A stretch of DNA of 64,000 nt from Ampelocalamus luodianensis. Taxonomy: Eukaryota; Streptophyta; Magnoliopsida; Poales; Poaceae. The notes below the pieces were generated by a model. It did no database searches. It was not told the DNA's origin and saw only the letters and a program-made list of their open reading frames with translations. Shown piece after piece: positions 33,790 through 46,802 of this stretch (positions are counted from its first letter, which is position 1; every line of letters starts with the position of its first letter). The DNA is taken from positions 11,671,840-11,735,839 of the forward strand of contig CM070628.1 of assembly GCA_036346255.1 (NCBI GenBank), given 5' to 3'. The position numbers were made by a program, and so were the translations under genes.

Positions 33790-34175
33790 ACCAAAGAAAC
33801 AGCGCCTTTCACCAGCAACAGAAGCTGTTTCACTCTAGTCATCTAGTACATCAAAAGCCTCAATACAGGGTGTTATTTAATACTACTAGCGTAGCTTGTC
33901 CTCAAGGGAATCCCCAAGGCAATGTAAGCTGAGCAGGAACATACAAGTTCCAGAATTTAAGCACCATAGCAGTGTGACGAAATACTACACTACACTAGCA
34001 TGCAGAAAGCACACATCTCCTAACCAGAAGCCCATTACCCTAGATGGGTCCGTCTTGTACTGACATTGAAGCAGCATTGCTGTAACAACAGTCTTTGCAT
34101 CACAGAGGGTACCTGCAGATCATGGTGTATGTTTTGAAGATTTGCCTCAAGGCAAGAAAGATTACGGAGATGGCT
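33790..34175 (-). other. Probable PTPA 3' UTR and flank
   Basis: This is the sequence between the inferred PTPA stop and the MULE target duplication. It shows no ORF or repeat. The MULE therefore sits close behind the PTPA transcript and could affect its termination. Confidence 0.4.
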
Positions 34176-37100
34176 TCATTCCTCCCTGAAAAAATGGAGC
34201 ACAGCGATCAAATGTCACATCACATCACATGACACAAAATGTTGACGACACACTAACTTATGATGCAGTAAGGAGGGTACAGGTCCGCTGATCAAGTAAG
34301 AAGCAACAAAACGTACTGCCCACGTACACGGATGGTCCTTACCATGTGTTCCGTACCAGGTACCAGTAACAATAGTTTTGTACTTTCAACATAGATGCAA
34401 GATATCTACGGAATATGGAAACAACACATGTGCTCTCTACTAGTGTAACATATAGAATAAAGGATTGAATAGCCCTAATATTTTCTTCCTTGTTGAAGCT
34501 CCACAGTGAAACCTTGCATAGCCCTAGTTAGTCCTTCATGTTCATTGAGATCAATCTGGGTTTTTCATGGAGGTTTTGGACGTTGTATATACTCAACGTC
34601 AAATATCTATATGCGATTGCAGTTACTTGTTTACTACAGTTTGTTTGACCGAAATGACAATGTTTTTTGTAGAAGTTTGTAGCAAAAACTGCTCACATCT
34701 AGTGCGTTAGTTGAAGCTAAACTTGGATAGATATTTGTCTAAACATGTCAGTAAATATTTTGTTCCTCCATTTGAGTGCAGTACATTGTTCCTTAGTTGT
34801 TTTCTAACTTTTTCCCTTTTTGCTGAAAACATGAATTGTGACATTATTATGATACCACCATAGAAACATCATCCTTTCTGGGGTCCTATTTATTTACCTC
34901 ATGTTCGAGTTGATGTCCTTCGCACAATTGCAGTCTTTGGTTCATAGAACGACACAAACCAATCAAACTATAATTTTTACGCTATAAGCTATATGCACAG
35001 CACTATCCCATTCTGCATACTCCAGCATTACTTATTTGCCACTAATGTAACATGTTGCGAAGCTAAGGAAATCCTTTACCAATGTTGCTTTCTATTATTG
35101 TGTCATAGCCCATATGTTATGCTACATTGCCTATTTCGCAGAAATAACAGCATAAAACTTAGTGCCGTTGTACTGTTGAGTATTTACAAACTAATCGATG
35201 CAGTATCTTTGCCGTACTAGAGCAAACCAGAGATGGAACTTATGTTTTGTGTCATAAGAAAGAAATAACTACAGAAATGGCCAAGAAAATTAGTGTTGAA
35301 ATAATTTCCTCCTAGTTAAACTGACCTGCGGAAATTTAGCTCTCTTTAAGCGCAGAAAAATCCTCTGTTTGCAATGGATCCCCGTTGCTTGGGTTAAGCT
35401 CTCTTCACGTGTTAAAAGAGAAGCATCTAGCAGTTCTTTTTACTGGAAAAACATCTAGCATTGGTTAAAATTCTACTGCTCTTCTCATCTTTCATGCTAG
35501 GAAAGATAACTATTTTCCAGTTTTATACAAGCCTATCTCACTTTGTCCAATTCCTTTTCCCTTACAAGGTGAAGAAGATGCCTGGTTTACCTAATTTGCT
35601 GGTCCTTATGGATAGCTAACTGGTGATCAAGGCTACTCTTGCCAACATACAGACTCGACAACAATGGATTGGAAATTCCATGAAAATGAGAGAGCAAAGA
35701 GTTCAAAAGACTAAGGTAAAACCACAACCGCTTTTGGTCATCTCTTTTGCAGAGCATAAATAATAGATCATTAGATTGTATATATAATCTGAAATCACAG
35801 CTATTTGACCATGGCTCTGCCAATCCAATACAGAGTTAGCTACTTAGGCATAGCTTAAGGTTTCATTTGGCATTGTGATGACTTTTATTCTATAGTTTTT
35901 TATGTTACAGATTTTGGGTGCATTCTAGCTGATAGCATATTTTAGAGCGATAACAGAAAAAAATTGCTGGTAAAGATTATCTTAACTAACTAGATTCAGG
36001 CAGCATAACACCACAATGCCAAACTGGTCTTAATCAGTTTACAGGATCACCAGTGAGTTGTCCCTACTTCCAAGTTTCAACATTGCAATGCTAGATTCAT
36101 GCAACAAATTGAGCAGACTACAGGATCAATATATCACTTTTAAACTATTACCATTTACTTGTATAAAAAAACTTGAAAAAAGCACGGCAAATGACATCCA
36201 TTTTCCATTTTGATACGGTGAACAACCATAGGTTTGCTTAGACCTTGACTCACTATAATACTATAATCAGATGCTCTATAACTAATTTTTATGCAGCCAT
36301 AAAATGCATCAAAATGGCATCTAATAAATTCGAAATTCCTCCAGTTTAAAGACGTATATTTTCACTTGGAAATGGTTAAATAAAAACAGGAACATCATTA
36401 TTATTTTAACACGATACGTTAAGCACTTCTTCACAAAGTAATTTTTTACTCCAAATCAACGCATACTGAAACCAGTCCTGCAGATTGTTGGATTTATTTC
36501 TCTTCTTTTTTTCAATTGCACTTCTTTCCAGCGTTTATAATTTCAAACAAAATATGCATGCTCTAGTTAGATCTTGACTATTTTGAATTCTCATAATGCT
36601 TAAATAGCAGGGACATATTCTAGGAGGCTAGCAGATCCGTATTGTAACCAACAGGATCCAATCATGGGCACCAAATACATCACAAGATAAATTAAAGAGT
36701 GTTCATGATCCATACCATTTGATGAGTGAACCAAAGAGGAAATGCTGCATGATCGGCACCTTCTCAAGCACCTCAGCCTTGTACATCTTAAGCAGCCCAC
36801 TGTTCACCTTCTTCCAATTTGGCACGCCACTGATATCATCCAACATCGGCGAGTGCTCCGCAAAGGGCCCCTTCTTCACCTTCTTCACATATGCGACGCA
36901 GGCCAGGTACATGTACTCCTTTGAGAAGTTCTCCATTATATCTGGATTGTGGATTGACTTGGGTTTCATGTACTTGTGATCAATCAGCTGGGCAGCCCCA
37001 AATATGAAGGGCAGGAAGTGGTAATCGTCGAGCCCCCACACGCCGTGCGAGCCCGCAGGCTCCAGCAGGTACGTGTCCTGCAGCGTGCGCATGAGGTCGA

Positions 37101-37905
37101 GGTAGGCGGCGAAGACTCGCAGCACGACCGCGGGGTAATCGGGTTCGGTGATGAGACCGAGTCGCGCCAGGCAGTAGAGGAAGGCGGCGAAGTTGGTCTC
37201 GTGCCCCGTGCCGTAGTCGATGCGGGTGGCGTTGCCGAAGGAGTCGAGGAGGTAGGGCGCGAGCTCGACCTCGGCGCCGGTGAGGTCCGAGGGGGACGCG
37301 GCGGTGGCCGTGATCCGTGCGATCAGCTCGTTGACGGAGTCAGTGAGCTTCTCGAACCAGAGGCGGAAGGCGGGGTTGCCGTAGCGGGAGTTGTGCGGGA
37401 ACGGCGGGGTGGACTTGACGAGGGCGGAGAGCTCGGAGATGAGGTCAAGGAGCGCGGAGATGGCGGGGGAGGGCGGGGACGGGAGCGGGTCGGAGAGCTT
37501 GCGGCAGTGGACGGAGGCGGAGAGCGCGGCGACGAAGCCGAGGAAGTGGCGGCCGTGGACGGAGGCGTGGAAACGTGCGATGTCGTCGGGGGACCCGATG
37601 CGCTTGGCGGGGGCCTGGAAGGCGAGGGGCGGCGCGGCGTGCAGCACCGGGAGGGGCTGCGGGACCGGGGAGAGGACGATGGCGGCGGTGTTGGTGGGCG
37701 CGTTGATGGCCGGCATGCGGATGGGGCGGTAGGCGGGCGGCGGTGAGTCGGATGACGCTGTCCAGGGCGCGGGCGTGGGCGCCGCGGTGGGCGCGCCGCA
37801 GGAGCGACAAAGCGGGGTGTGGTCGGCGTGGGCGTGGGCGTGGGCGGCGGCGGCGGGAGGCGAGGAGGAGGTGGTGGCTGGGGTGGTCGAGTCGGGGTTG
37901 GACAT
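34176..37905 (-). CDS. PTPA: Serine/threonine-protein phosphatase 2A activator (PTPA)
   Basis: PTPA activates PP2A catalytic subunits and has peptidyl-prolyl isomerase activity in the cytosol and nucleus. Exon 1 (37,905-36,716) encodes almost the whole protein. An alanine/proline-rich N-terminal extension of about 75 residues is followed by the PTPA domain (KRIGSPDDIARF onward). It has the signature DSFGNATRIDYGTGHE, then LDDYHFLPFIFGAAQL and the end AEVLEKVPIMQHFLFGSLIKW. The donor AAATG|GTATGG at 36,715 fits an acceptor TTTTTTCAG at 34,186, giving a last exon that adds only E-E-stop (34,185-34,176). CDS: complement of 34,176-34,185 and 36,716-37,905, about 400 residues. Exon 1 is certain; the tiny last exon is inferred. 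The long plus-strand ORF at 36,976-37,746 is a shadow. Confidence 0.88.
34186..36715 (-). other. PTPA intron (inferred, 2.5 kb)
   Basis: AT-rich sequence without coding signal or recognisable transposon ends. It is bounded by a consensus donor and acceptor that keep the reading frame. If the true last exon lies nearer to 36.7 kb, this interval would be partly 3' flank instead. Confidence 0.5.
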
Positions 37906-38358
37906 GGCTGCCGGTGGCGTTGCGGCGGCGGCGGATCGGAGACGGGGACTTCTGGGCGTTTGGATCGGTGACGAGGGGTAGGACCATACGAGGCACTGGA
38001 GAAGAAGAGTTTCGAGTTGCGGTGCGGCACACCGAAATGGCGCAATGGCTGGGTCGGTTGGGCCGCAAGTATTTGGGCCAGACTAAAGGGTGGGGCAGCC
38101 TTCTGTTCGGCCGAAATGGCGAAGTTGCGGTCTTGCGGCACTTCTTTTGGGCTCTCCTGATGCCTCCATTAGGACTGGGCTGAATCTTAACAAGCCCTAT
38201 GCTGCATTGTAGTCATGCATCGCTTTCTTTCTCGCCTCCGATAGAACTTTTTTTTATTAATTAATCTATTTTTAATTTGTTTTTATTATTAACCCCTCGT
38301 CAACTTTATCTCTAATTCTGACTCTTTTAGCCACACCACCACACGTGGTATGACAAAA
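37906..38358 (-). other. PTPA promoter-proximal region
   Basis: GC-rich 5' leader sequence for about 270 bp upstream of the PTPA ATG, then AT-rich. No clear TATA box is seen. ORFs running through here are frame shadows of the PTPA N terminus. Confidence 0.4.
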
Positions 38359-38812
38359 TGTAACATCCCAAAGTTCTATTACCAAAAATAAAACTAATAA
38401 AGTTATTATTTTATTGGATTTTCTAAATTTTAAAAGTGTTTGATTGTTTTTCTTCAATTTTCTAGATTCTAAAAGTCAAAAATAAAATTTATTGATTTTT
38501 CTGGTTTTTTCTTGGATTTAAAATTAAAAAGGAAAATTTAATTAATTTTTTGAATTTTTTATGATTTTAAAAAGGCTTTTCTTGTTTTCCAAAAATTAAA
38601 AATAATTTATATGCAAAATTAAAAGCCAACTTTAAGTTAGAAATAATTTTATCAAGTTCAAAATAATTCAAGAAATTTCTGTGAATTTTTGAACTCTATT
38701 TGCTATTTTCTAAAAAAAACGTATTTAATTTGTTGCAATTTCTGAAATCGTTAAATCAAATATAATCCGAAAAATTCCTTTGGGCCGAATCTCTTCAGCC
38801 CATGTAACATCC
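38359..38812 (+). repeat. LTR start fragment (TGTAACATCCC family)
   Basis: It begins TGTAACATCCCAAAGTTCTA and matches 60,308-60,780 over several hundred bases (CAAAAATAAAACTAATAAAG, GGGCCGAAT near the end). It is directly followed by another copy of the family start at 38,813, so it is a truncated older copy. Confidence 0.65.
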
Positions 38813-41575
38813 CGATTTTCCGAGATCTTTGAAAATTTTCAAAAAATAAAAATAACCATTTTGTTTTGTTGAATTTTTAAAGCTTAACTTGAGATTTTGG
38901 AAATTAAAAATAATTTAAAAATAACTAAATCAAACTTCAACTAATTCAAAATTTGGTTTATTTTGAGTTTGCTGAAGTTCTCTAGTGTTTAAAATGCCCT
39001 TTCTCTGTTCGTTCCCTTTCCCCTTCGGTCCATCTCTTTTTCTCTCCCCATGCGTCGACTAGTCTTTCGACCATCCTCTCGGTTGGACCACCATTTCGGT
39101 TTTGACCACCCTCTCGGTTGGACCACCCCTTCGGTTTTGACCACCCTCTCGGCTTCGACCAGCCGCTCGGTTTCGACTGACCCCGCCTGTCAGCCTCCTC
39201 CTCGCCTGATCACAGTCACGGTGGTCACAAAAGTCTCCGCACATTAAATGACATCACCTCCACTACAAAGACGTTGTCTCCGACGTGATTCCCTCCCTCG
39301 TCTTCCTCAACAACATGCGCCTTTAATTTCCCGTCCTTCGCCGCACCAACCCCCTATGTTCTTTCTCCTTCCCCCACCTGCTCCCGTCTCATCCTCGCCT
39401 AGGTGCCCATGCCGTCAAGCTTCCCCCCCTCAGTTGCTATAAATAGGAACCCCGGAGCCTCTCGCCTTCCTCTTCCTTTTTCCCCATTGCTCTCTCTCTC
39501 TCTCTCCTTCATTTGCCAGGATTTTGAGCTCCAAGTACTCCGGTCAAAGCTCGCACCGCCGTTGAGGGTCCTCCCTCTTAGTTTGGACCTCCCTCTCAGT
39601 TTGGACTATCCTTCCTACGACTACGTTGTGTAGTTGTACCCTTCCTACGACCATGTTGTGTAGTCGTACCCTCCCTACGACCACGTTGTATAGTCGTATC
39701 TTTCTTATATCGTTCCTACGACCATGTTGAGTAGTCGTATCCTTCTTTGGATCTGGTAGTCGAAGCCTTCTTTCGACCAGGTAGTCGAATATCTTTCGAC
39801 CACCTAGTCGAATATCTTTCGACTAGGTAGTCCTTATGACCATGTAATTTCAAAACTCCCGAGGGCTCGTTCTCCCTCGTTCGAGCTCCGACTCGAGTGG
39901 TTCAAACTTCTATCTTCTTCTAAAGTTTGTACCTTTCTGCTGGTTCTAGTTTGGTAATTTTTGGAATTCATTTGGATTTTATTTGGACTTTATTTGAATT
40001 TGCTGTGTTCTCACGTATAGATTTCGAAGACTCTAGGGGTACCCGAGTACTTCGGAGAAGTAGATCCTTAGGCTTTTGAGCAAGGCAAGTTACACCTTTG
40101 ATTATATTAAATCCCAATATTTCAAAATTAGTTAAATTCTGTTTTAAATTATTATTGTATGCATATTTGAATTCAAGTAATTTAAATCCCTGTTTTAACT
40201 TTATAGTTCCTATTTCCATTGTACATCCAATTTGGATATTGAGTTAACCACACTTGATACCTTAGTTAAAAGGTAGTTGGTATATTAGTATGAACTAGAT
40301 TTTGTTGCAAAAACTCTATGCTTAGTCGAAGTTTAGCTCAAAAATATTTACTTTGGGGAATTTAACTACAAATTCAACTATGATTTAAAATGATACTATG
40401 GTATTTCCTTTACCATAGAGGTTTATAAAATAATTTGACTGGTTAAATAAAATAAAAATTGGTTTGGACTTAGACGAAATGGATGTTTGGATGGGTGCAT
40501 ATTTATACACGGGATTGATTCATTTATATGATCGAGGCCCAGGGTTTTACTGGAAAGTCGTCCAAGTCAATTAAGGACCGGTCTTCGAGCGTATTTTGCT
40601 ACGCCCTACCGTACTACCACATATCTCAAATGGGAGAGACCTGGCTAACTTATTTGCAACGTTCCATCGTGGTCGTGTCATCCGATTGTGTGGGTGTCTT
40701 TTATGACCTATTTTTATGTATTCCCACCCGGCGCAAGAGGGGGATTGAACCCTATGGGTTTCTATCCAAAGGAGGCAAAACCTTAGCGAGGCGGGACTAC
40801 GGTGGGATGACGCATTGTAAAGGCATTGTCACGTGCTCTAGACTGCTTACGTAAGGTAGTGAGTGGTGGTATCGACGGATGCCAAACAAACTAGAGAAGT
40901 CATGTCATTCAGGTAAGCAGTACAACCTCTACAGAGTGTAAAACTATTTAAATAGTTGTGTCCACGGTCATGGACATGCTAGCAAATCCACTCCAAGTTA
41001 GATTTTTTGTTTTGATTTCAAAAAACTTTATTAAATGGTTTTGGATCTCTATCCAAATGGGAATTAGGCGGGTAGCCATGTGATAGGAGAGTATCATTCA
41101 CCACTTGTTGATGAATGTTATCTGACTATAAAACTTGAGATTTAGAAAAATAAATTTTAGTTATAGAATAAGCTACTTTATAAACTAAGTATGAATATTT
41201 AAATAGAAAATGTTGCTTTTCGCAAATTGAGTAATATATGCCTCCTCTTTGTAAATCCTTGCATGCATTATAATCTGTTACTTACGGGGTGTGACTTGCG
41301 AGCACGATTGTTATGCTCACTCTTGCTTAATATAATTGTTGAGCAGGAGAGGAATGCTATGAGGAAAATGAGACCTTGGACGACTAGGCTACGCCTCCAG
41401 ACGATTGCCTGTGGCGAATCGTGTGGTCTATCTTACTTCTTTTGCTTCCGCTGTAATTTGCTTTTGGCTGTATGCCCCTTTTGTAACAACTCTAATTATT
41501 TCAATGAATGATGTTATATGGTTATGTTGTCCACTTTTGTTTGACTGTGTACACTACCTGTTCCTGGACTAGTGT
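38813..41575 (+). repeat. Long LTR-like unit, copy 1
   Basis: It starts TGTAACATCCCG and has a TATA box TATAAATAG at 39,438-39,446. It shares with copy 2 (41,576-45,700) blocks such as GTATAGATTTCGA, TTATTATTGTATGC, GGCCCAGGG and GGCGCAAGAGGGG. Two minisatellites lie near the presumed transcript start: CTCGGTTGGACCACC phrases at 39,068-39,180 and hairpin-forming TACGAC/GTCGTA units at 39,605-39,850. No gag or pol is seen, and the right end is approximate. Confidence 0.6.
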
Positions 41576-44500
41576 ATGAAACACAGAGAATCCGAGATCC
41601 TTCGCTCCCGGGTTCGATAGTCCATTACCATTTTTCCCGCACCTCGGCCCAGCCCGCGCCTTCCTCTCTCTTGTCCTACTGACATGCGGGCCCTGCATGT
41701 CCGCCTCTCCCTTCCTCTCTTCTCTATCTGACCCTCCAGTCCTACACGTTAGCTCCTCCTCTTTCCTCCCTTTCTTCTTCCTCTCACCTCTCCCACCCGA
41801 CTGCCATGGATGCGCCGCAAAGCTTCTCAATCCCCGCCACCTTTCTTCCCCTTTTCCCGCACGCATGTGTGCATATTCTTCACCTTATCCCGCCGCGTCC
41901 GTTTTTGCTCTTATCCTCTCCAATCGCGCCATCGTTCCACCGGAATCCGCAACCGTCGCTGATGAATCAGCGAGCTTGATCTACTCCTCCGGTGCTCCTT
42001 CGCCCTATAAAAGGGAGCATCCCATGCCCCAATCCTCCCTCATCTCACCCCCAGAATCCCAACTCCTCTCTTGCTTCCTCCTCATCGCAATCGTCGTTTT
42101 ACTCTAGCTGGCCGAACGCGATTTCGCCGTCGTCAAAGGATATCCAGCGACACAACTTCACCTTCGGCTTCGCCTCTCTGTGTCCTACCTCGTGCTCCCT
42201 CCCTCCTCGTTGGGGAATCGCAAGAACGTCGTCGCCGCCTTCAACCGGATTGCGCCGCCGCCCTTGTCACCGGCCAACTGTCTACGCCTAGCCGCCACCA
42301 AGGTGAGCATCGTGTTCCTCGTCTCCTCTCTTCGTTGATACCCTCGCCGCCGGTAGCCGTGCCGTCATTCGCTAGCAACGCTTGGTTCCCGTGCGCCACC
42401 TGCCATGTCATGCCACGTGTCATGCCACCTCATCACCCTCGTCCACGTGGCTGCCTCGTCATCGCTTACATGGCTTTTCGCTTTTCTTTAGGAAAACAAT
42501 TCATGATGCAATAACTTGTTTTCCTTTAGAAAAATAATTCCATAAATTCTGAAATTCTAATTTTATCCTTTCATGTGAATTTGAATATTCTGAGAGCCCA
42601 TTCTACTTCGTTCGAGCTCCTACTGAAGTAATTCAAATTTTTAAATTCATCTAAAATCAAGTTCTAGCTATATATACCAAAATTAGTTAATTTGGATTTA
42701 TTTTAATTTTATTTGGATTTTCTTTGAATTTAGCTTATTTTCGCGTATAGATTTCGACAACTTCGGAGAGCCAGATTTCAAAGCCGTTTGGGAACAACAA
42801 TTAATTGAGCAAAACAAGTTACATCCTTTGATCATATTTGGTCCTAGTATTTTAAATTATTTAAATTCTATTTTAAGTTATTATTGTATGCTTATTTATA
42901 TTCAAGTTAATTTAAATTCTGTTTTAAATTATAGTTATGCCTAATTCCTTTGTATGACCAAATTTTGACGTTGAATTAAACCTACCATGTCACTTTAGAT
43001 GAAAATCTAGTTTATACAATAGTATGAACTAGAACACTTTGAAAAAATATATGCCTAGTCGTGCTTAGAGAAAAATATTCAATTTGGAGAATTTTAGCCA
43101 AAGATTCAAATATGGATTTAAAATGAGTCTATGTCATTATTATGCCATAGAGATTTGGAAATGATTTGAAAAGAAAAATAAAATAAAAACTGGTTTAGAC
43201 TTTTACGAAATAGATAGTTGGTGGGTGCAAGTTTATGTATGGGCTCGTCTTAGCGAATAGTCGAGGCCCAGGGGTTACTTTTGGAAGTCACCCAGTCAGT
43301 GAAGGACCAGTTTGTGAGCTACGGATTGTAAAGCCCTTTCATACTACCACAAGTCTGGAGTGGGACAGACCTACTTAACTAATTTGCAACGTTTCAATGT
43401 GGTTGTGCTATCCGGTTGTGTGAGTGTCAGAATGATCTACTTTTTATTGTCCCACATGGCGCAAGAGGGGTTTCCGGTGGATGTTTTGATCCAAAGGAAG
43501 TGAAACCTTAGTGGCATGACTACTTTGGGATGTCGCATTGTAAAGGCCTTCTAATAATCACTTAGTCGCACACCTACGAAAGTGTATGAAGCAGACATTA
43601 TAAATTGATTATCCCTTATAGGTAAAGTTGTACAACCTTCGTATAGTGTCAAACTATTCGAATAGCCGTGTCCACGGTCATGGGCATGCTGAGCAAAGCC
43701 TTTCGCAGATTAGACTATTGTTTTGTTTTAAAAATAGTTTGACAAAAATGATTTCATGGATGTTTATTCTATGTGGAAAATTTGTGCAGAAAGCTTTGGT
43801 GTAAGGGGGTTAGTCCTTCACCATTTATGTATGGAAGTTTATCCTACACTCAAGAGTTGATGAATAAAAATAAAATTAAAATTTTAGATATGGTAAAACT
43901 TGAGCTTTTGAACCTACCTATTATATTTAAAATGTCAAATGTTGCTTTTGCACAAACAACCCTCTAAGCCTTCTTTTGATAATATCTATGCGTGCATTAA
44001 CTTTGTTATGGGTGTAACTTACGGAGTATATTTTTATGCTCACCTTTGCTTAATAAAATATTGTTCAGAAGAGAAGAACTTCGCAACTGCTGAGGATCTC
44101 GATGACTAGGTCGCTGTTAGCACTAGGAACACAATGCGAGAACACTCAACGCGAACACACACACGTTGTCACGTAGATAAGAACCACATGCACACGTATA
44201 TGCCATGAAGGCAATCAATCATGTACGTATGCAGGAAGCGAATAGAGATTTTTGGAGCTGCAATCCCGTGGAACGTTTTCTGTTTTTTTCTTCTTCTCCT
44301 ATTGCTTCAATTAAAACACATATGATTACACATCCTTGTAAAGACTACATAATCAACTTGCTAATCAAGCCAAAACTAAACATAGAAAGCTAAAGATGGA
44401 AAGCCTAACAAAGGAAATAAACTAATTTGATCCGATGCTGATTGCATCAGGATCCTAATGCCCTATTACTTGGCAAGTCTTGATTAATTTCTAATAATCT

Positions 44501-45700
44501 TCCCCTAATCTAGACTCGTAGATACTTCGATGCGTTCAACCGCCCCATCTTGCTACACGCAGCAGCCTCCTTTTGCCACACACAGTGGCATCTTGAGTGA
44601 CCCACGCGCCATCATCGGTCTCGCACCGACTCACCCGGCATTAGCATCACCTTGCTAGTTGTCGACGACACGCGCCGACTGTCCTTGTGACAGCTCCGCA
44701 CCGCCATTCTTTGGCCTTAGCCGCAGCCATCACACTGACGCTGCACACGTCGTGTGTAACATCGACACACAGCCGGCCTCGCCATGGCCGTGCAGACCTC
44801 TATCGTCATGTTTTTAGGCCATGATGCTACAGCCGGCTCATCGTCGACACCCTATGCACTACGCCCGACGCGTGCCGCTACGCACGCCATCACGCCGATC
44901 CAAACACATATCGCCATCACCATCGGCATCACACCGAGACTTTCTCAACGATGGCCTCGGCCACCGCCGTTGGCCTGCATCTCACCTGGTGTCTGCCGCC
45001 ACCCGTGGCCTCCACCTCGCATGGAGTGCCGCTGCGTCACCTCTGGCCTCCACTCATGGAGTCTGTCGTTGGTGCGCCCGTCGTCGCCACACCACACCGG
45101 CCTCGCCCAACGCTCCTGGATGTTGAGGCTCTGATACCAATTGTTAGCACCAGGAACACAACGCGAGAACACTCAACGCGAACACATGCACATGTTGTCA
45201 TGTAGACAAGAACCACATGCACACGTATATACTATGGAGGCAAGCAATCACGTACGTATGTTGGAAGCGAATAGAGATTTACTCCCATGCAACGTTTTCT
45301 GGTTTTTTCTTCTGCTATTGCTTTAATTAAAACACATCTGATTACATGTCCTTTTAAAGACTACGTAATCAACTTGCTAACCAAGCCAAAACTAAACATG
45401 AAAAGCTAAAGATGGAAAGTCTAAAAAAAGAAACAAACTAATTTGATTCGATAATGATTGCATTAGGATCTTAACACTCTATTACTTGACAAGTCTAGAT
45501 TAATTTCCAACAGCTGCTATCCCAATCGATTGTCTGTGCCAGATTTGCTAGGCTCTATTACTTCTTCTTCGTCTTCCACTATGTTCTTTATTGTTGGCCC
45601 GTAAGCTTTTCTTGTAATAAACTCTTATATTTATTAATAAAATTGTCTAAGTTATGAATGTTATCATATTTATTTACTGTGTACATCAGCTACTGTTCCA
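41576..45700 (+). repeat. Long LTR-like unit, copy 2, interrupted by a TRIM element
   Basis: It has a TATA box TATAAAAG at 42,006-42,013 and the same later blocks as copy 1, diverged. The CCTACGAAAGTG and TCCACGGTCATGG stretches also match. It is broken at 44,114 and resumes at 45,513 (CCCAATCGATTGTCTGTG, compare CCAGACGATTGCCTGTGG in copy 1). The right end falls inside an EXORDIUM-like pseudogene. The TGTAACATCC start is not seen, so its left end is probably truncated. Confidence 0.55.
44115..45512 (-). mobile_element. Small non-autonomous LTR retrotransposon (TRIM-like)
   Basis: The LTRs are at 44,115-44,496 and 45,142-45,512. Both start TGTTAGCAC; the right ends CCAACA and the left CTAATA. 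On the minus strand TTGGTATCAGAG (45,129-45,140) is the Met-tRNA primer site beside the right (5') LTR. A purine tract AGGGGAAGAT sits beside the left (3') LTR. The internal region is about 645 bp and encodes no retroelement protein. The flanks GTCGC and GCTGC are an imperfect 5-bp duplication. It is inserted in LTR-like copy 2. Confidence 0.8.
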
Positions 45701-45893
45701 AAAACCAGGACATTGATGGTGAGGTTCCCCGTGAGCAGCGCGCCATGGTGGTCCCGGAGGACGATTGGGTTGAGCCTCACTATAAACAGCATGGCGGGCT
45801 GAACGCTGCGCACCGCGGCGCCTCGCGCAGCACGGCGACTATGACGACCAGGAAGCATAGCAGCTGCAAGAACGCCTTCCTGCGTTCGTCCAT
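45697..45893 (-). pseudogene. EXORDIUM-like pseudogene, 3' part missing
   Basis: On the minus strand the ATG at 45,893 opens MDERRKAFLQLLCFLVVIVA, a signal-peptide-like start. After a 1-nt frameshift it continues as LFIVRLNPIVLRDHHGALLT and GNLTINVLVFG. This matches the EXORDIUM pattern seen in the intact paralogue at 52 kb (YHNGAVLNGNIPVSILWYG). The frame then runs into LTR-like sequence, so the gene was cut after about 65 codons. Confidence 0.65.
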
Positions 45894-46802
45894 GGCAGCA
45901 AGATCAACAATGTGTTTGCTTCTGTTGGCTCAGCTCCCGTCGAGAATTCACACATTGTTTCCTATTCGTTGAACACACACCACATACACGGTAGATGACT
46001 CAACTTGGTGGCGCTGCAACTCGGCTCCGTCACGGCATCCCAAGACCACACCCTTCATCATACTAACTCACGCACGCGTGCAACACAGCCAACTAACGTA
46101 CTCACGCACCCACACTCTACCTACATGCAAGACAGAAAATGCAACAACATTAATCTAACAGCTTCTTGAAATTGTTTGCGCGAGTGACTATGGACATCGT
46201 CGTCATGTGCTCTGGACTAATGCTTTGAGTCGTTCGTCGATCTCACGGTCGCAGCCGGGAGCGTATGGGGTAGTAAAGACGACGACCCATGGTCCGCGCG
46301 TGCATGCACCAGTTCCGCGGTTTCTGGATTTGTGCCGTCCAGAGCCATACGCACATTTGGCATTTGTACTTTAGTACTTGCGTGTATGTATACTAACGGA
46401 AAAGGAAAATATAGAATGGAAGAATGAAGATGCCGAGATGATGAGATCGAATGTCAGTGCCACTTGGGTTGGAACGTTGCCGCAACAATTTTCATGGCTG
46501 TTGAATGCCGCGAGATTTTGTTGTGCTATTGTTTAGGTTTTCTGGACCGGGAGGAAATGCCGGTTGAACGGAATTTTAGTTATTTTTTCAGCGTGCAAAG
46601 ATTGACTGATGCTATACTGTGGCGACGTGGTTTTGTTGCCAGTGGAGAAGCTGCCGGTTTTGTTTCGCAATTTGCATGCCGGAGAATATATTTGGGGATT
46701 TTGGGCATCAAATGTTTTCGATATTTTACCTCTGCCTGTCATTCACAAAAGAAAAGGTATTGGCGGTGGTGTCCATAAGAGTAGGTCGATTTAGACTGCC
46801 AA
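45894..46802. other. Upstream region of the EXORDIUM-like pseudogene, no other gene
   Basis: The overlapping ORFs at 46,464-46,864 show no recognisable domain. The right edge is the AT-rich left end of the second MULE. Confidence 0.35.

Noticed and set aside
36976..37746. 256-codon plus-strand ORF and large minus-strand ORFs (37,323-38,141; 37,445-38,068) over PTPA
   Set aside because: They are other-frame readings of the GC-rich PTPA exon, which has clear family motifs in its own frame.
41600..41640. tRNA-like phrase GGGTTCGATAGTCC
   Set aside because: Only the T-loop-like part is present; no acceptor stem or anticodon arm could be found around it.
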